DNA of 64,000 nt from NCBI GenBank assembly GCA_963834875.1, contig CAWIDG010000033.1, forward strand, positions 186,001 to 250,000, written 5' to 3'. How positions within the stretch are numbered: the stretch's first letter is position 1; each line of letters starts with the position of its first letter. The notes below the pieces were generated by a model, which searched no databases, was not told the origin of the DNA, and was given only the letters and a program-made list of their open reading frames with translations. The position numbers were made by a program, and so were the translations under genes. The stretch is from DATAGF01 sp963834875 (GTDB taxonomy: Bacteria > Actinomycetota > Thermoleophilia > Miltoncostaeales > Miltoncostaeaceae). Below, one piece after another: positions 27,427-36,218 of this stretch.

Positions 27427-27470
27427 GCATCCGTCCGGCGGCGAGGACTCGCCCGGGCCGACCCCGGCGC

Positions 27471-28430
27471 TTAGGCCGGCGAGGCTCGCCGCTTGTCCAC
27501 CTCGTCGCGCACTGTGGGGGCGACGTCCTCGATGAAGGTGGTGAGCGTGGCGCGATCGGCCGGGGCGATGAGCAGGAAGGTGCTGAGGCCGAGGTCGAGC
27601 GCGAAGTGCGTCAGCGTCTCGGCCCAGTGCTCCGGCGGCCCGACGATCGCCTGGTCGGTGTCGGTGGCGGCAGCCTGCCGTGTTCTCGTGAACGAACCCG
27701 GGACGTTGTAGATGCGGCGGATCTCGCGCGGGTCGCGCCCCGCCTCTCGCGCGGCGCGGTCGATGACGAGATTGGCCTGGGCGGCTTCGCGTGGTGGCTT
27801 GTAGTTCATCAGCGGGCTGGCCCAGCCGTCGGCGATCCGTCCGGTCAGTGCGAGCGCGCGCGGCCCGTTCGCCCCGATCCAGACCTGTATCGGGTGCGCC
27901 GGTGCGGGGCCGGGCCGTGCGCCGTCGAGCTGGTAGTAGCGCCCGTCGAAGCGGATGCCGCGGGGCTCGTCGCTCCACATCGCCCGCATGAGAGCCACGG
28001 CCTCGTCGAGGGCGGCGAGGCTCTCCCTGCGCGTCATGGCAGGCGCGCCCATCGCGTGGGCCGCGTCGAGGAAGCCGCCGGCGCCGATTCCGAGCTCGAA
28101 GCGGCCGCCGCTGAGCAGGTCGAGCGTCGCCGCCGCCTTGGCGAGCACGGCGGGCGGCCGCAGCGGCAGGTTGCCGACGTCGGCGAAGGCGCGCACCGTC
28201 GTCGTCTGGGCGAGGATCGCGGCGAGCAGCGACATCGTGTCCAGGTGGCGAGGCTGGTAGGGATGGTCTTGGACGGCGATCAGGTCGTAGCCGAGCTCGT
28301 CGAGCAGGCGCGCCGTTTCGAGGACCCCTCGTGGATCGCCGGCGTCGGGGATGAGGAAGTAGCCGAACTCGAGCGGGTGGCCGTAGTCCAGTGCGTCGCT
28401 GGACGACTGCGACAGGGCGTTCGCGCTCAT
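27471..28430 (-). CDS. LLM-class flavin/F420-dependent oxidoreductase
   Basis: This 319-residue luciferase-like monooxygenase-family protein has LDELGYDLIAVQDHPYQPRH, VGNLPLRPPAVLAKAAATLD, LSGGRFELGIGAGGF and PIQVWIGANGPRALAL. The TIM-barrel family includes FMN monooxygenases and F420H2-dependent reductases; the sequence does not settle the cofactor. The ATG at 28430 overlaps the upstream gene as ATGA. It is the last gene of a coupled run that starts at about 29528 under promoter H. Confidence 0.9.
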   Translation of the reverse strand: MSANALSQSSSDALDYGHPLEFGYFLIPDAGDPRGVLETARLLDELGYDLIAVQDHPYQPRHLDTMSLLAAILAQTTTVRAFADVGNLPLRPPAVLAKAAATLDLLSGGRFELGIGAGGFLDAAHAMGAPAMTRRESLAALDEAVALMRAMWSDEPRGIRFDGRYYQLDGARPGPAPAHPIQVWIGANGPRALALTGRIADGWASPLMNYKPPREAAQANLVIDRAAREAGRDPREIRRIYNVPGSFTRTRQAAATDTDQAIVGPPEHWAETLTHFALDLGLSTFLLIAPADRATLTTFIEDVAPTVRDEVDKRRASPA

Positions 28431-28894
28431 CAGCGTGAGGCGCCCGCGGCCGCCAGCCCGAGCGCCAGGGCGTCCTCGACGACGGCGACGGCCGGGTCCG
28501 GCGCATGGCGGGCGAGTCTCGCTCGCACGTCATGGCCGAGCTTGGCCGCGACGGCCGCGCTCGAGGCTCCGATGGCGGCGGCCGGAAGCCACGGTGCGTG
28601 CCGGGTCTGCGCGAAGAGGCCGGCGGCGAGCGCCCCCAGGGCCAGTCGGCCCACGAACCCCGGCGGCGCGAGCCTGCTGGGAGTCGCCGGCAGCTTGTCG
28701 CCGACGAGCTCGCCGGCCGCCGCCGCCACCAGGAGCCGTCTGGTCCACGGCTGCCGGAATATCGCGGGCAGGGAGGGGTCCGAGCGCGCCACCACGGTCG
28801 CCAGGCCGAGCTGGCCGCGCAGGCCGGACGCGGCTCCGAGGAGCACGCTGCCGACGACCGCACCTCGCCGCGTGGTCGGCCGATGCCTCGTCAC
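28430..28894 (-). CDS. Small multi-pass membrane protein (DUF4126-like)
   Basis: A 154-residue hydrophobic protein starting at GTG 28894, which overlaps the previous stop as GTGA. It has AVVGSVLLGAASGLRGQLGL, then GELVGDKLPATPSRLAPPG and three further Ala/Gly/Leu-rich helices. The GELVGDKLP segment is typical of DUF4126-type proteins. Function unknown. Coupling on both sides places it in the same operon as the LLM oxidoreductase. Confidence 0.72.
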   Translation of the reverse strand: MTRHRPTTRRGAVVGSVLLGAASGLRGQLGLATVVARSDPSLPAIFRQPWTRRLLVAAAAGELVGDKLPATPSRLAPPGFVGRLALGALAAGLFAQTRHAPWLPAAAIGASSAAVAAKLGHDVRARLARHAPDPAVAVVEDALALGLAAAGASR

Positions 28895-29091
28895 GGCACG
28901 TCGCGCGAGCCTCGTGCTCGCGTCACCTCGCCGATCCCGAGGCAGCCAGGGCACGACCGCGGCATGAGCAGATCTCCCTCGCCGTTGGCGGCGTGGACCA
29001 CCTCGAAGATCCGCCGCTGCCCCCAACACGTCGGGCAGGGGAACCACACGACCGGGGCGGCGGAGGGGCCGAGGGCGGCGGGTGCGCTCAC
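28891..29091 (-). CDS. Small CxxCxG zinc-finger-like protein
   Basis: A 66-residue protein from GTG 29091 with two DnaJ-type half-sites, CPTCWGQRRIFEV and CPGCLGIGEV. They are spaced so that together they could hold one zinc ion. Such proteins may act as small redox or zinc carriers or assembly factors; no specific role is known. Both ends overlap neighbours by GTGA, so translation is coupled in a four-gene string. Confidence 0.7.
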   Translation of the reverse strand: MSAPAALGPSAAPVVWFPCPTCWGQRRIFEVVHAANGEGDLLMPRSCPGCLGIGEVTRARGSRDVP

Positions 29092-29396
29092 CGCGCGCCC
29101 TCGGTGTCGTGGGGCTCGGGCCCGAAGGAGAGCCAGAGCGGCTCCCTGCCGCCGTCGAGGACGACCAGGCGCGCGCACTCGTCGGGGCAGAGGCGCAGGA
29201 CGGCACCCGCGCCGACGGTCACGAGGACGTCGTCGAGGAGCAGCCGCACCGGTCCGCCGTCGAGCAACAGAAACCGCTCCAGGGCACGGCCGGCGGAGGA
29301 GCTGGGCGCCGGCCAGGGGCCGACGCGCCATCCGGAGCGAGCGCGCCGGCCGGGCGCGAGGCGCCGCAGCGCTCGTGAGAAGGCGTTCGGGCTCAT
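29088..29396 (-). CDS. Small cupin-like protein
   Basis: This 102-residue protein contains GRALERFLLLDGGPVRLLLD, then VLVTVGAGAVLRLCPDECAR and LVVLDGGREPLWLSFGP. The alternating hydrophobic pattern suggests a cupin-like beta barrel, but the classic His metal motif is absent. It could bind a ligand without catalysis. No named family is certain. Confidence 0.55.
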   Translation of the reverse strand: MSPNAFSRALRRLAPGRRARSGWRVGPWPAPSSSAGRALERFLLLDGGPVRLLLDDVLVTVGAGAVLRLCPDECARLVVLDGGREPLWLSFGPEPHDTEGAR

Positions 29397-29405
29397 GGCG
29401 ACGCC

Positions 29406-29528
29406 CTACCGGCGGTCACCGACCGTCGCGCGCCGCCGGAGGCGCGCTCGCCCCCGCCGCGGCGTACTGATACCGGCGGCTGCGCCAGAGCGCCGAGGTC
29501 CGTGGTCGTGCTCGTTCGGCGAGTGCAT
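29406..29528 (-). CDS. Possible leaderless small protein
   Basis: A 40-residue frame (MHSPNEHDHGPRRSGAAAG, then Arg-rich) starts 6 bp after the -10 of promoter H. A transcript from that promoter would begin at or within a base or two of this ATG. It has no Shine-Dalgarno site, as expected for leaderless translation. It may be a real small protein or a leader peptide for the cupin-like gene 9 bp downstream. Confidence 0.4.
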   Translation of the reverse strand: MHSPNEHDHGPRRSGAAAGISTPRRGRARLRRRATVGDRR

Positions 29529-29534
29529 CCCGGC

Positions 29535-29593
29535 GATTGTCAGTCGCGCCGGCCGCGCTCGCATCCGCCAGTGACCAGCGCGAGTGGCCAGTC
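29535..29593 (-). promoter_or_regulatory. Island promoter copy H (long form)
   Basis: Minus strand: GACTGGCCACT (29583-29593), GGATGCGAG (29558-29566), 16 bp, GACAATC (29535-29541). It is divergent from copy C, 118 bp away. Confidence 0.78.
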
Positions 29594-29711
29594 CGTTGCC
29601 TCGCGGCGCGTCGCCCGGGACGCCGACTGCCTGAGCCGCACGTCCTCGCATCGCGGGATGATGGTCATCAGCTCGACACCGACGTTACGCGCCTTCCCGA
29701 CTGGCAACGAC

Positions 29712-29757
29712 GACTGGCCACTGGCGGATGCGAGCGTCGCGCGCGGGCTCCACGCTC
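29712..29757 (+). promoter_or_regulatory. Island promoter copy C (short form)
   Basis: GACTGGCCACT (29712-29722), GGATGCGAG (29726-29734), 16 bp, CACGCTC (29751-29757). It drives the isochorismatase-SDR pair. Confidence 0.75.
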
Positions 29758-29798
29758 AACCCATCGACCAGTTCGCCGTCAAGCCTGAAGGAGACGAA

Positions 29799-30470
29799 GT
29801 GACCAACGATCCCACCGAGCTCACGATCGAGAACTCAGCCGTCGTGCTGATCGACCATCAGCCCTGGGTCGCCTTCCAGTGCGAGGCCGACAGCCTCGCC
29901 CTGATCAGCAACGTCACCGCCGTGGCGCGTGCGGCCAAGGCCCTCGAGGTGCCGACGGTCCTCAGCACGGTCGGCGCTGAGGGGAGCGTTCTCGCCGACC
30001 CCATCTTCAGCCAGATCAGCGAGGTCTTCCCCGAGATCACCCCGATCGACCGCACGACCACGGCCGCGTGGTCCGATCCGAACTTCCGATCCGCCGTCGA
30101 GGCCACCGGCCGCAGGAAGCTGATCATGGCCGGCCTCACGACCGAGGTCTGTCTCGCCCAGACGGTTCTGGGCGCGCTCAAGGACGGGTTCGAGGTCTAC
30201 TTCCTGAGCGACTGCTCGGCCGGCATCACCAAGGAGGGCCACGAGGACGCGAAGGCGCGCATGATCCAGGCCGGCGCCAGGCCGGTCAACTGGGCGGTCG
30301 TCACGAGCGAATGGACCCCCGACTTCACCTCTCCCGAGCGGAGCCGTCTCACGGACGTCCTCCTCGAGAACACCGGGGCGTCGTCCCTCGCAGCGCAGTA
30401 CATGCTGGCCCAGGTCTCCGCCGGGCTCGTGCCGGCACCGTCCTGGGCCCTCGAGACCGCGAGCTCGTGA
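29799..30470 (+). CDS. Isochorismatase-family cysteine hydrolase
   Basis: This 223-residue protein has the family triad: Asp in VVLIDHQPW, a Lys in the GRRKLIMAGL segment and the nucleophilic Cys in TTEVCLAQTVLGAL. It resembles YcaC-type hydrolases more than true isochorismatases, since extended C-terminal residues (LENTGASSLAAQYMLAQVSA) are present. The substrate is unknown, possibly an amide or carbamate. GTG at 29799 follows AAGGAGACG. The stop overlaps the SDR start (GTGA). Confidence 0.88.
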   Translation: MTNDPTELTIENSAVVLIDHQPWVAFQCEADSLALISNVTAVARAAKALEVPTVLSTVGAEGSVLADPIFSQISEVFPEITPIDRTTTAAWSDPNFRSAVEATGRRKLIMAGLTTEVCLAQTVLGALKDGFEVYFLSDCSAGITKEGHEDAKARMIQAGARPVNWAVVTSEWTPDFTSPERSRLTDVLLENTGASSLAAQYMLAQVSAGLVPAPSWALETASS

Positions 30471-31222
30471 TCCCGCCTGGCAAGGCTGCGCTCGTCACCG
30501 GGGCGTCCAGGGGGATCGGCCAAGCCATCGCTGAACGGCTCGGCAGGGACGGGGCCAGCGTCGTGGTCAACTACTACTCGAATCGCGCGGGAGCCGACGA
30601 GCGAGCGCGAGCTGACGAGGTGGTGCAGGCGATCGAGCAGAGCGGTGGCGCCGCGGTGGCCGCCGAGGCCGATGTGGCCGACGCCCAGCAGCTGCGCAGC
30701 CTGTTCGACGTCGGCGAGCAGCATTTCGGTGCCCTCGACATCGTGGTGAACAACGCGGCGGCCTGGCGGTTCGCGTCGATCGCGGACGCCACCGACGAAG
30801 ACTTCGACATGGTCTTTACCACCGGCGCGCGCGCGGCGTTCATGGCGATGCGCGAGGCGGCCAACCGGGTGCGCGACGGTGGCCGGGTCGTGGCGATCGG
30901 TGCGGGGCTGGCCCTCATGCCCCGCCCGGGAACGGGGATCTATGGGGCCAGCAAGGCCGCCGTCGATCATCTGGTCCAGGTGTTGGCCCACGAGCTGGGG
31001 CCCCGGCAGATCACCGTCAACAGCGTGCTGCCCGGCGCGGTTGATACCGATGCGCTGAGAGACAGCATGGATAGTGAGGCCCGCGCTGGCGAGATCGCCG
31101 TGACCCCGCTGGGCCGCATCGGCAAACCTGGGGACATCGCCGACATCGTGGCGTTCCTGGCATCCGATGAGGGCCGCTGGGTCACCGGCCAGCGCATCGG
31201 CGCCGGCGGCGGGATGTTCTGA
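30467..31222 (+). CDS. Short-chain dehydrogenase/reductase lacking the usual catalytic serine
   Basis: Classical SDR of 251 residues: cofactor site VTGASRGIGQAIAERL, VVNNAAAW, YGASK with the catalytic Tyr and Lys, and the C-terminal GQRIGAGGGMF. Basic residues after the glycine loop suggest NADPH. At the position of the catalytic Ser (normally ISSG) it reads IGAG, so the Ser is replaced by Ala. Activity may be altered or absent. It is translationally coupled to the isochorismatase-like gene. Confidence 0.88.
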   Translation: MIPPGKAALVTGASRGIGQAIAERLGRDGASVVVNYYSNRAGADERARADEVVQAIEQSGGAAVAAEADVADAQQLRSLFDVGEQHFGALDIVVNNAAAWRFASIADATDEDFDMVFTTGARAAFMAMREAANRVRDGGRVVAIGAGLALMPRPGTGIYGASKAAVDHLVQVLAHELGPRQITVNSVLPGAVDTDALRDSMDSEARAGEIAVTPLGRIGKPGDIADIVAFLASDEGRWVTGQRIGAGGGMF

Positions 31223-31259
31223 GCGTCCGCGCCTGCGACCTGCCGCACGTCGCCCGGAC

Positions 31260-34053
31260 CTAGAGCGTCTGGACGCTGGCCGGGTCGCCGGGCAGGACGC
31301 GCTCGAGCTGGTTGCGCGAGCTGATGTCGAGCTTGGCGAAGACCTTGCGCAGGTGGTACTGGACGGTGCGCGGGCTGATGAACAGCCGGGCGCCGATCTC
31401 CGGGTTCGAGAGCCCGTCGCGGGCGAGCCGCGCGATCTGCCTCTCCTGAGCCGTGAGCTCGTCGCGCGTCTCCAACGTGCGTTTGCGGACGGTCTCGCCG
31501 GTGGCCAGCAGCTCACGGCGGGCCCGGTCGGCGAACGCCTCCACGCCCATCGAGGCGAACAACTCGTGGGCCGTGCGCAGCTGCGCGCGCGCGTCCACGC
31601 GGCGGCGCTCGCGTCGCAGCCACTCGCCGTAGAGCAGATGGGTGCGGGCGAGCTCGGTCCGGACGCTGGTGCGGCCGAGCCGTTCGATCGCCTCGCGGTA
31701 GAGGCGCTCGGCGACCTCGCCCTCGCTCAGCAGGGCGCGCACGCGCGCCTCGATCCCCAGCGCCCACTCGGTGGGGGTCACGCGCGTGCGTTCGGTGAGC
31801 CACTCGAGTGCGGCCGTGACGAGCGCTTCGTCGCCGGTCCGGGACGCCGCCTCGGCCAGCTCGGGCACGACAAAGGGCCCGTACCCCATGTGGTCGCGCT
31901 CGAATGCCCGCCAGGCGGCGTCGCGCGCGGCCTCGTGACGACCCAGGCCATTGTCGAGCACCGAGCTCGCGTAGCTCGCGTAGTCGACCACCGTGCCCAG
32001 GCCGCGTGCCGCTGCCTCCTGCGAGGTGGCCTCGATCAGCTCAGACGCCTCTGCCTCCTGGCCGCGCCAGGCCGCGAGCACCATCTCGGGATACGCAAGC
32101 GGCGGGTTCCCAGTCGCCTCCGCGACGAGTCGATCCTCTTCGAGCAGCAGGGCCGCCGCGGCCAACTCGCCGGCGACGATGCGGATCCAGGCGAGGAGGT
32201 TGAACGCGAACTGCAGGTGCACGAGCGCGCCCGTTTCGCGGGCGAACTGTGCCTGTCGAGCGGCCAGGGCGTGCCAGGACTCGAAGTCCCACACCTCGGG
32301 GGCGATCAGGGCGCTGGCTCTTCCGCTGGCGAGCCAGAGCGAGCGGCCGACTTTGTCGTCGGCGACGTTCAGGGCGAGCAGCAGCTCGAGTGCTCGGGTC
32401 AGCCCCGGCGCCGCGGCTGCGTATCCCTCCGTGAACCGCAGCGCGAACGCGTCGAGCAGGACGTCGACCACCCGCGGCGGGTCGGGGCCGGGGGGCGCGG
32501 CGCGCGCGGCCTTGGCCGCCTCCCGCACGCCGCCGGGGATGTCTGGGTCGCCGACCCACATCGCGGCCTCGAGCGCCTCCAGGTGCGTCTCGCGCGCGGA
32601 GTCGGCGTTCAGCGGCTCGAGGCGCCTGGCCGCGCTGACGAGCAGCCGAGATGCGTCGCTGCCGCGTCGCTGGTCAAACCCGATCTGCCCGCGCAGGTGC
32701 TCCACCTCGGCGGTCCGCAGCGCGTCGGGCGGGCCGGCCTCGACCGCGACCAGCAGCCCCAGCGCCGCGTCGAGCGCGCCGGCGTCGCGCTTGACCCTGG
32801 CCGCCGCGAGCAGGCGCTCGGCACGGCGGGCGGGCTCGGGCGTCAGCATCGCCGCGCGCTCGAGGAAGGCGGCCGCCGCGGCCAGGCCCCCGCGCCCCTG
32901 GGCCCGGTCGGCAGATCGCTCGAGCTCGGCGGCGATCTCCTCGTCGGGCCCGGGCGCGGCGTGGGCCCGGTGCCAGGCGCGGCGGTCGGGGTCGATCTCG
33001 CGGATCGGTGACCTCCGCCAGGGCGCGGTGCACGTCCTGTCTCTCCTGAAGCGACGCCGACCGGTAGGCCGCCGAGCGCACCAGCGGGTGACGAAAGCGC
33101 ACGCGGACGTCAAACTCGATCAGTCCGGCCTCGACCGCGGGCGTCGCCGCCTCGCTCCCGATCCCGAGCCGCTCGGCCGCTCGCCACACCAGCGGCGGCT
33201 CCCCGGTGGGATCGGCGGCCGCGAGCAGCAGCAGGCGCCGGGTCGCGGGCGCAAGCGCGTCGAGCCGGCGCCGGAAGCTCTCTTCGATGCTCCGCGAGAG
33301 CGGCGCCCCCCCGGAGAGCCCGAAGCCGCCGGCCAACTCCGCCGGCGTGAACCCCCGTACCAGCTCCAGCAGCGCCAGCGGGTTGCCGCGCGTCTCGGCG
33401 ACGATCTGGTCGCGGACGCGCGCGTCCAGCGGCCCGGCCAGCGCGGAGTCGAGCAGCGCGCGCGCGTCGGCCTCGGGCAGGCCCTCGACCACCAGCTCCG
33501 CCAACCCCGCCAGCTCGTCGCCGGGAACGCGGGCCGCGAAGACCAGGCCGACCGATTCGGCCTCGAGGCGGCGCGCGACGAACGCCAGGACCTGCGCCGA
33601 GGCGCGATCGAGCCACTGCTCGTCATCGACCACGCAGATCAGCGGCTGCTCCTCAGCCGCGTCCGAGAGCAGGTTGAGCACGGCCAGGCCGACCAGGAAG
33701 CGATCCGGCGCCGACCCGAGACTGAGCCCGAACGCGGTCCGCAACGCATCGCGCTGGGGGGCCGGCAGGCGCTCGAGGCGATCAAGCGCCGGCGCGCACA
33801 GCTGGTGCAGCCCGGCAAAGGCGAGCTCCATCTCCGACTGGATGCCCGCGGCCCGCGCCACGCGGTAGCCCGAGGCGTGCGCGACCAGGTGGTCCAGCAG
33901 CGCCGTCTTGCCCACGCCCGGCTCGCCGCGCACCACCAGCGCCCGGCTCTCACCCGCGCGAACCGCCTCGATGAGCCGGTCGAGCACGCCCAGCTCGCCG
34001 CGCCGACCCGTCAGCTCTGCCGTGCGTTCTCGGATGCGGGCGTGCGGGGCCAT
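31260..34053 (-). CDS. LAL-family regulator 3 (AAA ATPase and LuxR HTH), one +1 frameshift
   Basis: Third paralogue, 930 residues after removing one C near 33000, where VTDP should read into EIDPDRRAWH. Walker A GEPGVGKTALLDHLV, Walker B LICVVDDEQWLD, TPR-like middle, and HTH QIARLARDGLSNPEIGARLF with TVQYHLRKVFAKLDISS. It is convergent with the SDR gene and divergent from the Fno/LLM operon, whose promoter D lies within its own upstream region. The 15.3-15.6 kb fragment resembles this copy most closely (LVRGFTPAELAGGFGLSGG). Confidence 0.88.
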
Positions 34054-34095
34054 CTGCCGAGCGCCGACGTTACACCGCGTGTCGACCTCGGCGAC

Positions 34096-34141
34096 GACTG
34101 GCCACTGGCGGATGCGAGTGTGCCCCGCCGGCGCCACACTG
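34096..34141 (+). promoter_or_regulatory. Island promoter copy D (short form)
   Basis: GACTGGCCACT (34096-34106), GGATGCGAG (34110-34118), 16 bp, CACACTG (34135-34141). An ATG follows 6 bp later (34148), which suggests a leaderless transcript. Confidence 0.75.
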
Positions 34142-34147
34142 ATCCTC

Positions 34148-34875
34148 ATGATGCGGGCAGCCGGCGCCGAAGAACCCCTGCTGCCGCCAGCGGATCGCCG
34201 TGCTCGGTGCGGGGCACGTCGGCCCGGTGATCGCACGGGTCGCGGTCGCCGCGGGCTACGACGTGACGATCGCGGCCTCCGGTGACCCGGCGAGGATCGC
34301 GCTCGCCGTCCGAGTGCTGGCACCGGGAGCCGAGCCGCGATGGGCAGCCGACGCCGTCGACGACGCCGAGGTCGTGGTGCTGGCGATCCCGGCTCACAGG
34401 TTCGCGGCCTTCGACCCCGCCTTGGTGGCCGGCAAGGTCGTGGTCGACGCCATGAACTACTGGCCGCCTGTCGATGGCGTTCTGGAGATCTTCGAGGATC
34501 GGCAGTACGGGAGCAGCGAGATCGTCCAGCATCGGCTGGACCGGTCGAGGGTCGTCAAGACGCTCAACCACATCGGCTACCACGAGCTCGACGACGCACG
34601 GCGACCTCCGGGCTCGCCTGAACGCCGCGCTCTCGGCGTCGCGAGCGACGAGCCAGGTGCGGTGGACGTCGTCGCGGAGGTCATCGAGCGGATCGGCTAC
34701 GACAGCGTCCGCCTGGACAGCCTGAGCGCCGGCCGCCTCCTCGAGCCCGGCGGCCCGGTGTTCGGCGTTTCGCTGCGCCGACCCGAGTTCGAACGAGCCG
34801 TGCGCGCCCAGGCCGCAGAGACCAGCCGCCCTCCAATCCCCGAACCTTCACACCCGCGGGAGAGACTCGACGTGA
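34148..34875 (+). CDS. NADPH:F420 oxidoreductase-like protein, probably two +1 frameshifts
   Basis: The Rossmann core reads VLGAGHVGPVIARVAVAAGY, then VVVLAIPAHRFAAF, VVVDAMNYWPP and VVKTLNHIGYHELDD, the pattern of Fno-like proteins (about 235 residues). A leaderless ATG at 34148 is in another frame; one inserted base before 34197 would join it to RIAVLGAG. As written, the frame runs without a stop into the LLM gene. In the +1 frame a TGA at 34873 overlaps the LLM GTG as GTGA, so I treat them as two coupled genes. It may supply F420H2 to the LLM enzyme. Confidence 0.75.
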
Positions 34876-35955
34876 CCACATCACCTTCAGAAGCCGCGGG
34901 CGATTCCGATGGGAGCCCTGGGCAGTTCCCACTCGTCTTCGGCCTTGACACGTTCGGCGACGTCACCCACGACGAGGACGACCGCCCGCTGTCGCACGCA
35001 CAGACGATCCGGAACCTCGTCGAGCAAGGTGTCCTCGCGGACGAGGTCGGCATCGACTTCTTCGGGATCGGCGAGCACCACACCGATGACTTCCCGTTGT
35101 CCGCCGCCGACGTGGTGCTCGCGGCGGTCGCGGCGCGCACGACCCGGATCCGCGTCGGGTCGGCGGTCACCGTGCTGAGCTCGGACGATCCGGTCCGCGT
35201 CTTTCAGCGCTACTCCACGCTCGACGCCATCTCCGGCGGCCGGGCGGAGGTCATCCTCGGGCGGGGCTCCAGCATCGACTCGTTCCCGCTGTTCGGTTAC
35301 GACCTCGCCGACTACGAGGACCTCTTCGAGGAGAAGACCAACCTCTTCGCCGAGCTGCTCAAGGGCGGGCCGGTCACCTGGCGCGGCACGACCCGGCCCC
35401 CGCTCACCAACCAGGACGTCGTGCCGCACACCGAGTCAGGACCCTTCCCGGTGTGGATCGGCGTCGGTGGCAGCCCCGAGTCGGTCCTGCGCGCCGCGCG
35501 GTATGGCTTCTCGCTGATGCTCGCGATCATCGGCGGGTCCCCGGCGCGGTTTGCACCTTTCTCCGAGCTCTTCCGCCAGGCCCTCGAGAGCATGGGGCAG
35601 CCCGCCCGACCCGGTCGGAGTGCACTCGCCCGGTCACGTCGCCGCCACCGACGAGGAGGCCCGCGAGGCCTTCTGGCCGCGCTACCTGGAGGTCATCCGC
35701 CACGTCAGCAAGACCCGCGGATTCGCGATCCCGACCGAGGAGTCCTTCATGCGTGAGGTCGGGCCACAGGGGGCGCTCTACGTCGGATCACCAGAAACCG
35801 TCGCGCAGAAGATCGCGAGGAATCTCATCACTCTCGGCGCGACCCGCTTCGATCTGAAATACGGCATGGGGGGTCTCTCCCATCACGCACTCATGACCAA
35901 CATCGAGCTTTACGGGACCAAAGTAATCCCACGCGTCCGCGAGCTCCTGGCCTGA
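34872..35955 (+). CDS. LLM-class flavin/F420-dependent oxidoreductase, one +1 frameshift
   Basis: 360 residues after removing one base near 35605. Luciferase-like TIM barrel: FPLVFGLDTFGDV, IDFFGIGEHHTDDFPLSAAD, IRVGSAVTVLSSDDPVRVF, SGGRAEVILGRGSSIDSFPL and PVWIGVGGSPESVLRAARYG. The second frame gives HVAATDEEAREAFWPRYLEV and GSPETVAQKIARNL. The start is GTG at 34872 after GGGAGAG. The GEHH and LGRGS motifs match the family of bacterial luciferase relatives that use FMN or F420. It is paired with the Fno-like gene. Confidence 0.87.
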
Positions 35956-36218
35956 TCCAAGCGGGCTACGCGCCCCGTGCACGCCGCTTTCGCGACACCC
36001 CGACCAAAGGTGTCGAACTCCCTGCACGCCTTGAGGCCGAAGACCAGGTAGAGCGTCGTCCAGCCTCGCTCCAGGGGCGACCGCCCATTCGGGCGTCCCG
36101 CGCTTTCCACAGGTGTACTCAGCCAATGCGCACAGCAGGGGGTTCTGGCACCAGGCATTCGATCAGGCCCGTCGCCGACACGCACCGCGATCCGAGGTCG
36201 CTGAGATGGGCCCGCTCG

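Noticed and set aside
23820..33005. Programmed frameshifting in the three LAL genes, since each has exactly one +1 break
   Set aside because: The breaks lie at different codons with different sequence context and without a shared slippery site or hairpin. Unrelated genes in the window show the same kind of break.
34148..35955. Natural Fno-LLM fusion enzyme
   Set aside because: The frame is open, but in the +1 frame a TGA at 34873 overlaps a GTG with a ribosome site as GTGA. A single inserted base explains the apparent fusion, and such errors are common here.
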